A stretch of 64,000 nt of DNA. Source: Bifidobacterium breve. Lineage in GTDB: Bacteria; Actinomycetota; Thermoleophilia; Solirubrobacterales; Solirubrobacteraceae. How positions within the stretch are numbered: position 1 is the first letter of the stretch; each line of letters starts with the position of its first letter. The notes beneath the pieces were generated by a model. It ran no database searches, was not told the origin of the DNA, and saw only the letters and a program-made list of their open reading frames with translations. Both the position numbers and the translations under genes were made by a program. Positions 9,566 through 18,683 of the stretch are shown in pieces. The DNA is taken from the NCBI GenBank assembly GCA_945878865.1, contig CAMCUD010000020.1, positions 1 through 64,000 of the forward strand, read 5' to 3'.

Positions 9566-11514
9566 GCCTCGACACAGGGGCGGAACAGGAGGCCCGTTCT
9601 CTATCCGCGCGGAACATTGCCCGCACAGCGGCCGATCGTCAGGCTGCGCGCAGTCTTCCTCGTCCCCAGCTGCCTCTGCCTTTGACGAACACCACGCTGG
9701 CCTCCCCTGTCCAGGCCTACCTCACTTCGGTCCACGAGCACTGCCTCGAGGACACCAGCGGCGCGGTCGCCGACTACATCCCCGAGCTCGCCCGGGTCGA
9801 CGCTGACGCCTTCGGGCTCTGCCTAGCGACGATCGACGGGCACGTCTACGAGGTCGGCGACACGAGCGAGCGCTTCACGATCCAGTCGATGTCCAAGCCG
9901 TTCACGTACGGCCTGGCGCTCGAGGACGCCGGCTACGACCGCGTGATGGCGAAGGTGGGCCTGGAGCCCAGCGGCGAGGCGTTCAACTCCATCAGCCTCG
10001 AACCCGACACCGGCCGGCCGATGAACCCGATGATCAACGCGGGGGCGATCACGACCACCTCGCTGGTGGCCGGCGCCGACGCCGCCGAACGCGAGGCCCG
10101 CCTGCTGGCCGCCTACGGGCGCTACGCCGGACGCGAGCTCGACATCGACACCGCGGTCTACATCTCCGAGCGCGACACGGGCCACCGCAACCGCGCGATC
10201 GGCAACATGCTGCGCAGCTTCGGGATCCTCGAGGACGACCCCGACCTCCCGCTCGACCTCTACTTCCGCCAGTGCTCGATCGCCGTCGACTGCCGGGACC
10301 TCAGCGTGATGGCCGCGACGCTCGCCAACGGCGGCGTCAATCCGATCACCGGCGAACGGGCGCTGACCGAGGACTACGTCGACACCGTCCTGAGCGTGAT
10401 GACGACGTGCGGGATGTACGACGCGGCGGGCAACTGGGTCGAGGGCGTCGGCATGCCGGCCAAGAGCGGGGTCAGCGGCGGCATCATCGCCGTGCTGCCC
10501 GGCCAGCTCGGCATCGGCGTGTACTCCCCGCGGCTGGACGCCGTCGGCAACAGCGTGCGCGGGGTCCGCGTCTGCGAGCTGCTCGCCCAGCAGCAGGAGA
10601 TGCACTTCCTCCGGGTCGCGCGCTCCTCACGCTCCGCCATCCGCGCGCGCCACGACGTGGCGAGCGTTCCGTCCAAGCGCCTGCGCGGCGAAGGCGACCG
10701 CGCCGTCCTCGAGGAGCACGGCACCCGCGCGATCGTCTTCGAGCTGCAGGGCGACCTCGTGTTCGGCGCCGTCGAGGCGGTCGTCCACCAGGTCGCCGCG
10801 CGCTGCGAGGACCTCGACCTCGCCGTCATCGACCTCCGGGCCACCACGGAGATGCACCACGCCGCCGCGGGGATGCTGCTCGAGCTGCGCCGGTTCCTGC
10901 TGGCGCAGGGCCGCGAGCTCGTCTTCGTCTCCGCGCTCGGCGAGCCGGCGCTCGAAGCGGCCGCCGGCAGCGATCCGCCGCGCATCTTCCAGGACCTCGA
11001 CAGCGCGACGGACTGGTGCGAGGAGACGCTCCTCGGCCGCTACGGCACCCCGCAGGAGCAGGCCGGCCCCATACGCTTGGCCGACCATCAGATCGCCCGT
11101 GGCCTGTCGAAATACGAGCTCGAGCGCCTGGAGTCGATCGTCAGCACGCGGGTCTTCGACGCCGGGGAGACGATCATCCGCGTCGGCGACCCCGCGGATG
11201 AGATCTACCTCCTCGTCCGCGGCGAGGTCAGCGTCACCGTCGAGGGCGCGGACGGCCTGCCGCGGCGCCTCTCGACGCTCCTGCCAGGGATCATGTTCGG
11301 CGAGCTCGCCGTCATCGGCCAGTCGGCGCGGACGGCGAACGTGATCGCCGACCGCGCCGGGGAGCTGCTGGTCATCGGGGTCGAGGACCTCCAGATCCTC
11401 GCCGCGACCGATCCCACGCTGCACGCGGGGATCCTGCAGAACATGCTCGCGACGGCCTACGACACGATCACGCGGTTGACCCGCGAGGTCGCGTCGCTGA
11501 CCGATCGCGGCTGA
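9562..11514 (+). CDS. Glutaminase fused to STAS and cyclic-nucleotide-binding domains
   Basis: Glutaminase motifs FTIQSMSKPFTYGLAL, NPMINAGAI, GVGMPAKSGVSGGI; STAS-like LAVIDLRATTEMHHAAAGMLLEL; cNMP-like VGDPADEIYLLVRGEVSV...MFGELAVIGQSARTANV. The N-terminal ~40 aa start is uncertain. Confidence 0.88.
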   Translation: MSLDTGAEQEARSLSARNIARTAADRQAARSLPRPQLPLPLTNTTLASPVQAYLTSVHEHCLEDTSGAVADYIPELARVDADAFGLCLATIDGHVYEVGDTSERFTIQSMSKPFTYGLALEDAGYDRVMAKVGLEPSGEAFNSISLEPDTGRPMNPMINAGAITTTSLVAGADAAEREARLLAAYGRYAGRELDIDTAVYISERDTGHRNRAIGNMLRSFGILEDDPDLPLDLYFRQCSIAVDCRDLSVMAATLANGGVNPITGERALTEDYVDTVLSVMTTCGMYDAAGNWVEGVGMPAKSGVSGGIIAVLPGQLGIGVYSPRLDAVGNSVRGVRVCELLAQQQEMHFLRVARSSRSAIRARHDVASVPSKRLRGEGDRAVLEEHGTRAIVFELQGDLVFGAVEAVVHQVAARCEDLDLAVIDLRATTEMHHAAAGMLLELRRFLLAQGRELVFVSALGEPALEAAAGSDPPRIFQDLDSATDWCEETLLGRYGTPQEQAGPIRLADHQIARGLSKYELERLESIVSTRVFDAGETIIRVGDPADEIYLLVRGEVSVTVEGADGLPRRLSTLLPGIMFGELAVIGQSARTANVIADRAGELLVIGVEDLQILAATDPTLHAGILQNMLATAYDTITRLTREVASLTDRG

Positions 11515-12414
11515 TCAGGCCTGCGGCTTGCCGTCCCCGTCACCGGCGGTGAGCTTGCCCAGCGCGCCGCCGAGGTTGCCGAGCGCCTGGTTGAACTCGC
11601 TGGGGATGATGAAGATCTTGTTCGCCGGCCCCTGGGCGAGCTGCGGGAGCATCTGCAGGTACTGGTAGCTGAGGAGCTCCTGGTCGGGCTTGCCCTCGTG
11701 GATGGCGGTGAAGACGGTGTCGATCGCCTTCGCGTCACCCTCGGCTCGCAGGATCGCCGACTCCTTCGCGCCCTGGGCCTTGAGGACCGCGGACTCCTTC
11801 TCGCCCTGGGCGGTGAGGATCTGCGACTGCTTGACGCCCTCGGCGGTGAGGATCGCGGCGCGACGGTCGCGCTCGGCGCGCATCTGCTTCTCCATCGCTT
11901 CCTGAATCGTGCCGGGCGGGTCGATCGACTTGATCTCGACCGTGTTCACGCGGATGCCCCAGCGGCCGGTCGTCGCGTCGAGGACGGAACGGAGCGCGTT
12001 GTTCACGGCGTCACGACTGGTCAGCGTCTCCTCGAGCGTCATGCCGCCGACGACGTTGCGCAGCGTCGTGATCGTGAGCTGCTCGATCGCCTGGAGCGGA
12101 TTGGCGACCTCGTACGTCACGGACTTCGGATCCGTGATCGTGAAGTACAGGACGGTGTCGATCTGCACCGTCACGTTGTCCGACGTGATCACCGGCTGCG
12201 CGCCGAACGTCACGACCTGCTCACGCAGGTCGATCAGGGGCCGCAGCTTGTCGATGAAGGGGACGATGATCGTCAGCCCCGGCGACAGCGTGCGGCTGTA
12301 GCGGCCCAGCCGCTCCACCACGCCCGCGCGCGCCTGCGGCACGATCCTCACGGTGCGGGCCGCGACGAAGATCACGAAGAGGCCCACCACCACCAGCACG
12401 ATCAGTCCGGCCAT
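11515..12414 (-). CDS. SPFH/band-7 domain protein (paraslipin/QmcA-like)
   Basis: VRIVPQARAGVVERLGRYSRTLSPGLTIIVPFIDKL; NfeD gene adjacent. Confidence 0.92.
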   Translation of the reverse strand: MAGLIVLVVVGLFVIFVAARTVRIVPQARAGVVERLGRYSRTLSPGLTIIVPFIDKLRPLIDLREQVVTFGAQPVITSDNVTVQIDTVLYFTITDPKSVTYEVANPLQAIEQLTITTLRNVVGGMTLEETLTSRDAVNNALRSVLDATTGRWGIRVNTVEIKSIDPPGTIQEAMEKQMRAERDRRAAILTAEGVKQSQILTAQGEKESAVLKAQGAKESAILRAEGDAKAIDTVFTAIHEGKPDQELLSYQYLQMLPQLAQGPANKIFIIPSEFNQALGNLGGALGKLTAGDGDGKPQA

Positions 12415-12424
12415 CAGTCTTCTC

Positions 12425-12856
12425 CTAGTCGTCTGTCACGAGCGCGGTTGCGCCCCGGATCTCCACGACCTGCACCTTCGCGCCCGCATCAATCGGCTGC
12501 TCGTCGTACGAGCGCGCCGTCCACACCTCACCGTTGATGCGCACGGTCCCGACCCCCTGGTCGTTGACGATGCGCTCCAGCACGACGCCGGACGCGCCCT
12601 GGAGCGCGGCGGTGCCGGTGCGGATCTGCGGCGGCGTGTAGAGGTGCCGCCGGGCGATGGGCCGGACGAACGTCAGCAGCAGCGCGCCGCCGATGACGAA
12701 GATCGTCCACGACGCCACGACGCCCGCCCCCGCCGCGTCGGCGATCGCGGCGAGCGCCGCACTGATCGCAAACGGCCCGAGGAAGAAGCTCGTGGTCGCG
12801 ATCTCGCCGACGGCGAAGATCACGGCGAGCACGATGAAGATGGCCCAGAGGTCCAT
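12425..12856 (-). CDS. NfeD-like membrane protein
   Basis: TM segments followed by OB-like GASGVVLERIVNDQGVGTVRINGEVWTARS; paired with SPFH gene. Confidence 0.88.
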   Translation of the reverse strand: MDLWAIFIVLAVIFAVGEIATTSFFLGPFAISAALAAIADAAGAGVVASWTIFVIGGALLLTFVRPIARRHLYTPPQIRTGTAALQGASGVVLERIVNDQGVGTVRINGEVWTARSYDEQPIDAGAKVQVVEIRGATALVTDD

Positions 12857-12867
12857 GGTCAGGAGCC

Positions 12868-12892
12868 TAACGACGCAGCAGGCTGTTCGTTA
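12868..12892. terminator. Weak hairpin candidate between ftsY and nfeD
   Basis: TAACGA ... TCGTTA arms enclosing CAGC-AG-GCTG. Confidence 0.3.
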
Positions 12893-12898
12893 CGGCGC

Positions 12899-13897
12899 TC
12901 AGCTCAGCAGCGCCCGCGCGAAATCGTCGGCGTCGAACGGGCGGAGATCCTCCAGCGCCTCGCCCACGCCGATGAGCTTCACCGGGATGCCGAGTTCGCT
13001 GGCAATCGCCAGCGCGATGCCGCCCTTCGCGGTCCCGTCGAGCTTCGTCAGGACGATGCCATCAACCGGCACGGCCTCGCTGAAGAGCTTGGCCTGACGC
13101 AGCCCGTTCTGACCAGTCGTGCTGTCGACGGTCAGCAGCGTCTCGTGCGGCGCGCCCTCCAGCTGTTTGGCGATCACGCGCCGGACCTTGGAGAGCTCCT
13201 CCATGAGGTTGTCCTGCGTGTGCAAGCGCCCGGCGGTGTCGATGATCACGACGTCGACGCCCTGCTCGCGCCCCTGCTTGACGGCCTCGAAGGCAACCGA
13301 CCCCGGGTCCGCGCCCTCCGGCCCGCGCACGATGCTGCAGCCGGCCCGCTCCGACCACCCGGCGAGCTGCTCGACGGCGGCCGCGCGGAAGGTGTCGGCG
13401 GCGCCGAGCAGGACGGACAGCCCCAGCTCCTTCTGCAGATGCCAGGCGAGCTTGCCGATCGTCGTGGTCTTGCCGGTGCCGTTGACGCCGACCGCCATGA
13501 TCACCGTGGGCGTGCTTGTGACGTCGATGCGGTCCTCGAACGGCTCGTCGCCGCCACGCGCGATCTGCGCGAGGAGTTCCTGCAGGCGCGCCGTCAGCGC
13601 CTCTCCGCCCTCGACCTCGCCGGAGGTCGCCTCCTGCTCGAGCTGCATGACGACCTTGGCGGTCGTCGTCGCGCCGACGTCGGCCATGATCAGCGCTTCC
13701 TCCAGGCGCTCCCAGGTCTCGTCGTCGAGTGTCTCGAACAGCGTCGCCTGGATCTCGGCGCCGAGCGCCTGCCGGGTCTTCGTGAGGTTCTCGCGCAGCC
13801 GGCGGAAGAACCCGCGGCGCGCCTCCGGCTCGGCCTCGGCGTCGGGCGCGTCGGCGCCCTGCGGGAGGATGAAGAGGTCGTTCCAGTCTCGGGCCAT
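12899..13897 (-). CDS. ftsY: Signal recognition particle receptor FtsY
   Basis: MARDWNDLF...GVNGTGKTTTIGKLA, DTAGRLHTQDNLMEEL, TKLDGTAKGG. Confidence 0.95.
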   Translation of the reverse strand: MARDWNDLFILPQGADAPDAEAEPEARRGFFRRLRENLTKTRQALGAEIQATLFETLDDETWERLEEALIMADVGATTTAKVVMQLEQEATSGEVEGGEALTARLQELLAQIARGGDEPFEDRIDVTSTPTVIMAVGVNGTGKTTTIGKLAWHLQKELGLSVLLGAADTFRAAAVEQLAGWSERAGCSIVRGPEGADPGSVAFEAVKQGREQGVDVVIIDTAGRLHTQDNLMEELSKVRRVIAKQLEGAPHETLLTVDSTTGQNGLRQAKLFSEAVPVDGIVLTKLDGTAKGGIALAIASELGIPVKLIGVGEALEDLRPFDADDFARALLS

Positions 13898-14001
13898 CGC
13901 GGCGGCGACGATAGCGGCAGCGCAGCTGATCTGGCGCTTAAGCACTCGGGCTACGCTGCCGATACTTGTACAGACGTCCAACTCCCGAGGTTTGCCCCGC
14001 C

Positions 14002-14505
14002 GTGCCCACTGCCGCCCCCGAAGCCGCCCCCACTCCCCTCGCCGCCCAGACCGACCTGCGCCCGCACGACATCGCGCGGCTGCGTGCGGTCGCCGAACGC
14101 CTCAATCTCTCCGTCGACCGCCTCGCCCGCCGCGTCTGGGAGCGCGTACGTGAGCAGCCCGGCGCGCCCGAGCGATTCGCCGCCATGCCCGACGGCGGCG
14201 CGCACCTGCGCCGGCGCCTGCACGAGTACATCCGCTCGATCTGGTCCGGCGACCACGACGCCCGGCTGCGCAACGCCCGCGACCACATCGGCTCGGGATC
14301 GCTGGAGCACGGCATCCCGCTGGAGGCCTATCTCGGGGCATTCGTCCTCATCGACGACGTCGTGATCGACGAGCTCGTCCGCGGCCTCGCCGACGACCCG
14401 GAGTGCCTCAGCGTCACGCTGCGCTCGTACCGCCGCGTGACCACGACGGACCTCCTCGTGCATCTGGGCCGCAGTGACGCGGCCCGCGGCATCACGCCGC
14501 GCTGA
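14002..14505 (+). CDS. Small stand-alone globin-sensor/RsbRD_N-like helical protein
   Basis: HLRRRLHEYIRSIWSGDHDARLRNARDHIGSGSLEHGIPLEAYLGAFVLIDD resembles the globin-coupled-sensor core; GTG start chosen. Confidence 0.5.
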   Translation: MPTAAPEAAPTPLAAQTDLRPHDIARLRAVAERLNLSVDRLARRVWERVREQPGAPERFAAMPDGGAHLRRRLHEYIRSIWSGDHDARLRNARDHIGSGSLEHGIPLEAYLGAFVLIDDVVIDELVRGLADDPECLSVTLRSYRRVTTTDLLVHLGRSDAARGITPR

Positions 14506-17500
14506 CCGCCTCGCGCGGCGGCATCTTCCGCGAGACGACCTTCGAGACACCGTTGGCGGCCATCGACACGCCGTAGAGCACGTCGGCGGCCTCCATCGTG
14601 CGCTTCTGGTGCGTGACGACGATGAACTGCGCGCGGTTGGAGTACGTCTCGAGCAGGTCGAGGAAGCGGGAGATGTTGAGATCGTCGAGCGCCGCCTCGA
14701 CCTCGTCGAGGATGTAGAACGGGCACGGCTTGGCGAGGAAGACCGCGAAGAGGAACGCCAGCGCGGTCATCGACTTCTCTCCGCCGGACAGCAGCGTCAG
14801 GCGCTTCATCGACTTGCCGGCCGGCGTGATCTCGATCTCGACGCCGAGCAGCTCGTCCTCGTCCTCGGCGTGCTCCTCGGCGAGCGCCTCGGCCTCGGCC
14901 GCGGCTTCCTGCGCCGCCTCGTCGCCGGCGTCGGTCTGGCCGCCGAGGACGGGCTTGGAGGCCACCTCCTCCTTGACGAGCCGCAGGCGACCGCGGCCGC
15001 CGGGGAAGACCTTCCCGGCGAGCTCCTCGAAGTTCTTCGCAGCGGCGGAGAAGGTCTCCTCGAAGGTCTCGCGGATCTGGCGGTCGGTGTCACGGATGAG
15101 CGTGCGCAGCTCGCGCAGCGCCGTCTCGAGGTCGGTCCGCTGCGTCTCGAGCTCCTCGACGTGCGCAACGGCCTCCTCGTACTCGGCCTTGGCCAGCGGG
15201 TTGACCGGCCCGAGCTGCTCGCGGCGCTTGGCCAGCCGCTCGATGCGCTGACGGAGGTCGTGGACCTTCTCGTCGGGCAGGGCCTCCTCGGCCGGCTTGG
15301 GATCGAAGCCCAGCCGCTCGGCCACCTCGCTCAGCTCGCCGGTCAGCTCCGCGGACCGGTCGCGCTCGCGCTGGGCGCGGACCTCGGCGTTCGTGACCTT
15401 GTCGCCGCACTCGCGCAGTGTGCGCTGGAGCTCGGCCTCCTTCGAGGCGCAGGCCCGCAGCGCCGTCGCCACACCCTCGCCGGCGGCGCGGTCGGCGGCC
15501 AGCTCGGCTTCGAGCGCCTCGACCCGGTTGGCCACCTCGGCAATCACCCGCTGCAGCGCCTCGGCGAGCCGTTCGGCCACGGGATGCAGCCGCCGGTCGG
15601 TGTCGATGCGCTGCTGCAACAGGGCGATCCGCTGCTGACGCTCGTCGCGCTGGCGCGCCGCACGCTCGGCGTTGCGGCGCTCGGCCTGCAGCTCCCCGTC
15701 GAGCTGGGCGCGCCGGACGGCAGCCGCGCCGTCCTCGGGCGCCTTGCGGCGCTGCTCGATGAGCCACGCCGCGCGACGCACCTCCTCCTCGGCGGCGGCG
15801 CGGGCGCGATCGATCTCGCGCACGGCGTCGTCGGCCTTCTCCCGCTCGAGGTCGGCGGCGGTCACACCCTCGCCGGCCTGCTCGGCGGCGGCCTTCGCGG
15901 CCTGCTCGGCCTGCACCGCCGCCTCGGAGGCGGAGATGAGCTCGTCGCGGCGGTTGCGCTCGGCGAGCACACGCTCCTCGCCGGCGTCGGCGGACTGCCG
16001 CAGCTCCCCCACCCGGGCATCCCACACGCGGCCGCCCTTCGTGACGGCCACACCGGTGAAGTCATCCGCCACGGAAGCGAGGTCCTCGACGACCCATGCG
16101 TCGGCCAGCAGGCGCTTGGCCAGCGACGCGCCGGGCTCGTCGCCGCCGACGAGGTCGGCGAGACGCACGGCGTCAGACGTCGGCGCGGCCGCCGTGCCCG
16201 CGGCCTCGGCGGCGCCCGCGACGAGCGTCAGGCCGCCGTCGGAGCCGGCGCGGTCGAGCAGCGCACCGGCGGTCGGGCGGTCGTCGGCGACCGCGGCGCG
16301 CAGGCGCCCGTCCAGCGCGGCGGCGAGCGCGCGCTCGAAGCCGCCCTTGACCTCCAGGCCGTCAGCGAGCGACCGCACGCCCTTCTCGCGGCCCAGCGCG
16401 GCGCCGGCGTGCGTGCGCAGGAACTGGTTGCAGGCCGCGAGCTCGGCGCCGATTCGCGCGGCGTCCCGGCGCGCCGCCTCGACGGCCTTCTCCGCCTCGC
16501 GGCGCGTGGCGCGCGCGGCGTTCGTGGCTGCGTCGGCGTCGGCGAGCGCCTTGGCCCGCAGCGCGACGGTGGCGGTCAGCTCCTCGACCCGGACCTGGGC
16601 GGCGGCGCGCTGGGATTCCAGCTCGGCCACCTCGCGCTCGAGCTCGGCCTGACGGTCGGCGTCCAGCCGCGCGATCTCGGCCTCCAGCGCCTCGATGCGC
16701 TCGCGCCCCTGCTCGTCCGGGGCGTCAGCCTCGGCCTCCTCGTGCAGCGCGGCGAGCTGCCGCGCCCGCCGGTCGATGCGCTCGGAGATCTCCGCACCCG
16801 TCTGCTTGACGCGATCGAGCCGCAGCTCGATGCGCTCCGCCGCCGCACGCGCGGCGAACACCCGGCGGGCGAGGTTCTCGCGCCGCTCGGTCTGCGCGGC
16901 CAGCTGCTGTTCGACCTGCTCACGCTCCGCCGCCACGGCGCCGAGCTGCGCCTGCGCCTCATCCCGCGCGGCACGGGCCGCGGTGCGCTCGCGCTCGGCC
17001 TCGGCCAGCTGCGTCTGCGCCGCGCGCAGGCGGTCGGCGGCCAGCTCGAAGCGGGCCTCGTCGCTCTGGCGCTGGAGGCGCTCGTGCAGCTCGGCGGCCT
17101 CGGCCTGGCGCTTGAGCGGCCGCAGGCGGGTGCGCGCCTCGCGCTCGACGTCCAGCGCGCGGTCGAGGTTCTGCTGCGTGCGCTCGAGCTTGAGCTGCGC
17201 GCGCCGGCGGCGCTTGCGGTGCTTGCCGAGGCCCGCGGCCTCCTCGATGAGCAGCCGGCGGTCCTTCGGCTTGGAGGTGACGATCGCCTCGACGCGGCCC
17301 TGCGAGACCACGGAGTGCATCTCCTTGCCCAGGCCGGTGTCGCTGAGGACCTCCAGCACGTCGACGAGGCGGCACTTCGCGCCGTTGAGGCGGTACTCGC
17401 CGTCGCCGTTGCGATCGAGCCGGCGCATGATCGAGATCTCGCTCATCGGCACGTCGATCTCGCCGCCGGAGTTGTCGAGGACCAGCTCGACCTCGGCGCT

Positions 17501-17728
17501 GCTCTTGGCCTGCACGCCGTGGCCGCCGCCGAAGATGACGTCCTGCATCGACTGGCCGCGGACCGCGAGCGGAGACTGCTCGCCCATCGCCCACAGCACG
17601 GCGTCGGTGACGTTCGACTTGCCCGAGCCGTTCGGGCCGACGATCACCGCCGTGCCCGGGGAGAACTCCAGCTTCGTGCGGTCGGGGAACGACTTGAACC
17701 CCTTCAGCGTCAGCGACTTGAGATGCAT
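14492..17728 (-). CDS. smc: Chromosome segregation protein SMC
   Basis: MHLKSLTLKGFKSFPDRTKLEFSPGTAVIVGPNGSGKSNVTDAVLWAMGEQ; hinge; LSGGEKSMTALAFLFAVF...FYILDEVEAALDD. ATG overlaps the rnc stop (TGATG). Confidence 0.96.
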   Translation of the reverse strand: MHLKSLTLKGFKSFPDRTKLEFSPGTAVIVGPNGSGKSNVTDAVLWAMGEQSPLAVRGQSMQDVIFGGGHGVQAKSSAEVELVLDNSGGEIDVPMSEISIMRRLDRNGDGEYRLNGAKCRLVDVLEVLSDTGLGKEMHSVVSQGRVEAIVTSKPKDRRLLIEEAAGLGKHRKRRRRAQLKLERTQQNLDRALDVEREARTRLRPLKRQAEAAELHERLQRQSDEARFELAADRLRAAQTQLAEAERERTAARAARDEAQAQLGAVAAEREQVEQQLAAQTERRENLARRVFAARAAAERIELRLDRVKQTGAEISERIDRRARQLAALHEEAEADAPDEQGRERIEALEAEIARLDADRQAELEREVAELESQRAAAQVRVEELTATVALRAKALADADAATNAARATRREAEKAVEAARRDAARIGAELAACNQFLRTHAGAALGREKGVRSLADGLEVKGGFERALAAALDGRLRAAVADDRPTAGALLDRAGSDGGLTLVAGAAEAAGTAAAPTSDAVRLADLVGGDEPGASLAKRLLADAWVVEDLASVADDFTGVAVTKGGRVWDARVGELRQSADAGEERVLAERNRRDELISASEAAVQAEQAAKAAAEQAGEGVTAADLEREKADDAVREIDRARAAAEEEVRRAAWLIEQRRKAPEDGAAAVRRAQLDGELQAERRNAERAARQRDERQQRIALLQQRIDTDRRLHPVAERLAEALQRVIAEVANRVEALEAELAADRAAGEGVATALRACASKEAELQRTLRECGDKVTNAEVRAQRERDRSAELTGELSEVAERLGFDPKPAEEALPDEKVHDLRQRIERLAKRREQLGPVNPLAKAEYEEAVAHVEELETQRTDLETALRELRTLIRDTDRQIRETFEETFSAAAKNFEELAGKVFPGGRGRLRLVKEEVASKPVLGGQTDAGDEAAQEAAAEAEALAEEHAEDEDELLGVEIEITPAGKSMKRLTLLSGGEKSMTALAFLFAVFLAKPCPFYILDEVEAALDDLNISRFLDLLETYSNRAQFIVVTHQKRTMEAADVLYGVSMAANGVSKVVSRKMPPREAVSAA

Positions 17729-18420
17729 CAGCTCGTGGCTCCTTCGGGGTCCTCCACCGGGTGCAGCGCGTCCAGCGCGACCCGGGCGGCCTCCTGCTCG
17801 GCGGCCTTCTTGCTGCGGCCCTCGCCCTTGCCCACGGGCGCGCCGTCGACGGTGGCGACGACCTCGAAGATGCGCTCGTGCGGGGGGCCCAGCTCGTTCA
17901 CGACCGCATACTCCACCACTTCGCCCCGACGGGCCAGGCGTTCCTGCAGCGCGGACTTGAAATCGACGGGGTGTTCGAGGGCCTCCGCGATCTCGGGCTG
18001 GAAGGCCTCGACGACCGCCTCGGCCGTCGCCTCGTAGCCGGCGTGCAGGAAGCATGCGCCGATGATCGCCTCAGTCACGCTGGCCAGCACACGCTCGGTC
18101 TCGACGAGCTGGGCCTGGGCGTCGCCCTCGGGTGCGGCCTCGCGCAGCTTGGCGGGCACGCCGAGCCGCTCGGCCACGCCGCGGCACGCCGGCCCGGAGA
18201 CCGACTGGGCGCGGATCTTCGTCAGGCGCCCGGCGCCGAAGCGCTCGGCCTCCAGGCGCGGATAGAGGTGCGCGGTCACCGCCAGGCCGAGGACGGAGTC
18301 CCCGAGGAACGCCAGGCGCGTGTACGAGTCGGACCGGCGCTCGGCCCACGACTCGTGGGTGAAGACCTGCCGATGCAGGTCCTCGGGCAGGTCATCCAGG
18401 AGTGCAGAGAGCTTCTTCAG
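17728..18420 (-). CDS. rnc: Ribonuclease III; start codon non-canonical (CTG proposed)
   Basis: LKKLSALLDDLPEDLHRQVFTHESWAERRSDSYTRLAFLGDSVLGLAVTAHLY...; C-terminal dsRBD GKGEGRSKKAAEQEAARVAL. No ATG/GTG/TTG in frame upstream of 18279. Confidence 0.9.
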   Translation of the reverse strand: MKKLSALLDDLPEDLHRQVFTHESWAERRSDSYTRLAFLGDSVLGLAVTAHLYPRLEAERFGAGRLTKIRAQSVSGPACRGVAERLGVPAKLREAAPEGDAQAQLVETERVLASVTEAIIGACFLHAGYEATAEAVVEAFQPEIAEALEHPVDFKSALQERLARRGEVVEYAVVNELGPPHERIFEVVATVDGAPVGKGEGRSKKAAEQEAARVALDALHPVEDPEGATS

Positions 18421-18683
18421 GAGTCGGCAGGCAGTCGGGCCTCGGACGCGTGCTCGTAGACGTAGTCCACGGCCTGTCCGACGGTCAGGATCTTCACGGC
18501 GTCCTGATCCGGGATCTTCACCCCGTAGGAGTCCTCCAGCTCGAGCACGAGCTGGTAGAGGTCGAGCGAGTCGGCCTCCAGGTCCTCCTTGAAGCGGGTC
18601 TCCAGCGCGATCTGCGACGGATCGAGTTCCAGCTCGTCCGCCAGATGTGACCGCACGAGATCGAAGATCTCCTCCCGGGTCAT
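18417..18683 (-). CDS. acpP: Acyl carrier protein
   Basis: FKEDLEADSLDLYQLVLELEDSYGVKIPDQDA (DSL phosphopantetheine site). Confidence 0.95.
   Translation of the reverse strand: MTREEIFDLVRSHLADELELDPSQIALETRFKEDLEADSLDLYQLVLELEDSYGVKIPDQDAVKILTVGQAVDYVYEHASEARLPADS

Noticed and set aside
14474-18037. 1187-aa + strand ORF spanning smc and rnc
   Set aside because: Antisense shadow of smc; low-complexity Leu/Gly/Arg/Val composition, no recognisable domain. The - strand is unmistakably SMC.
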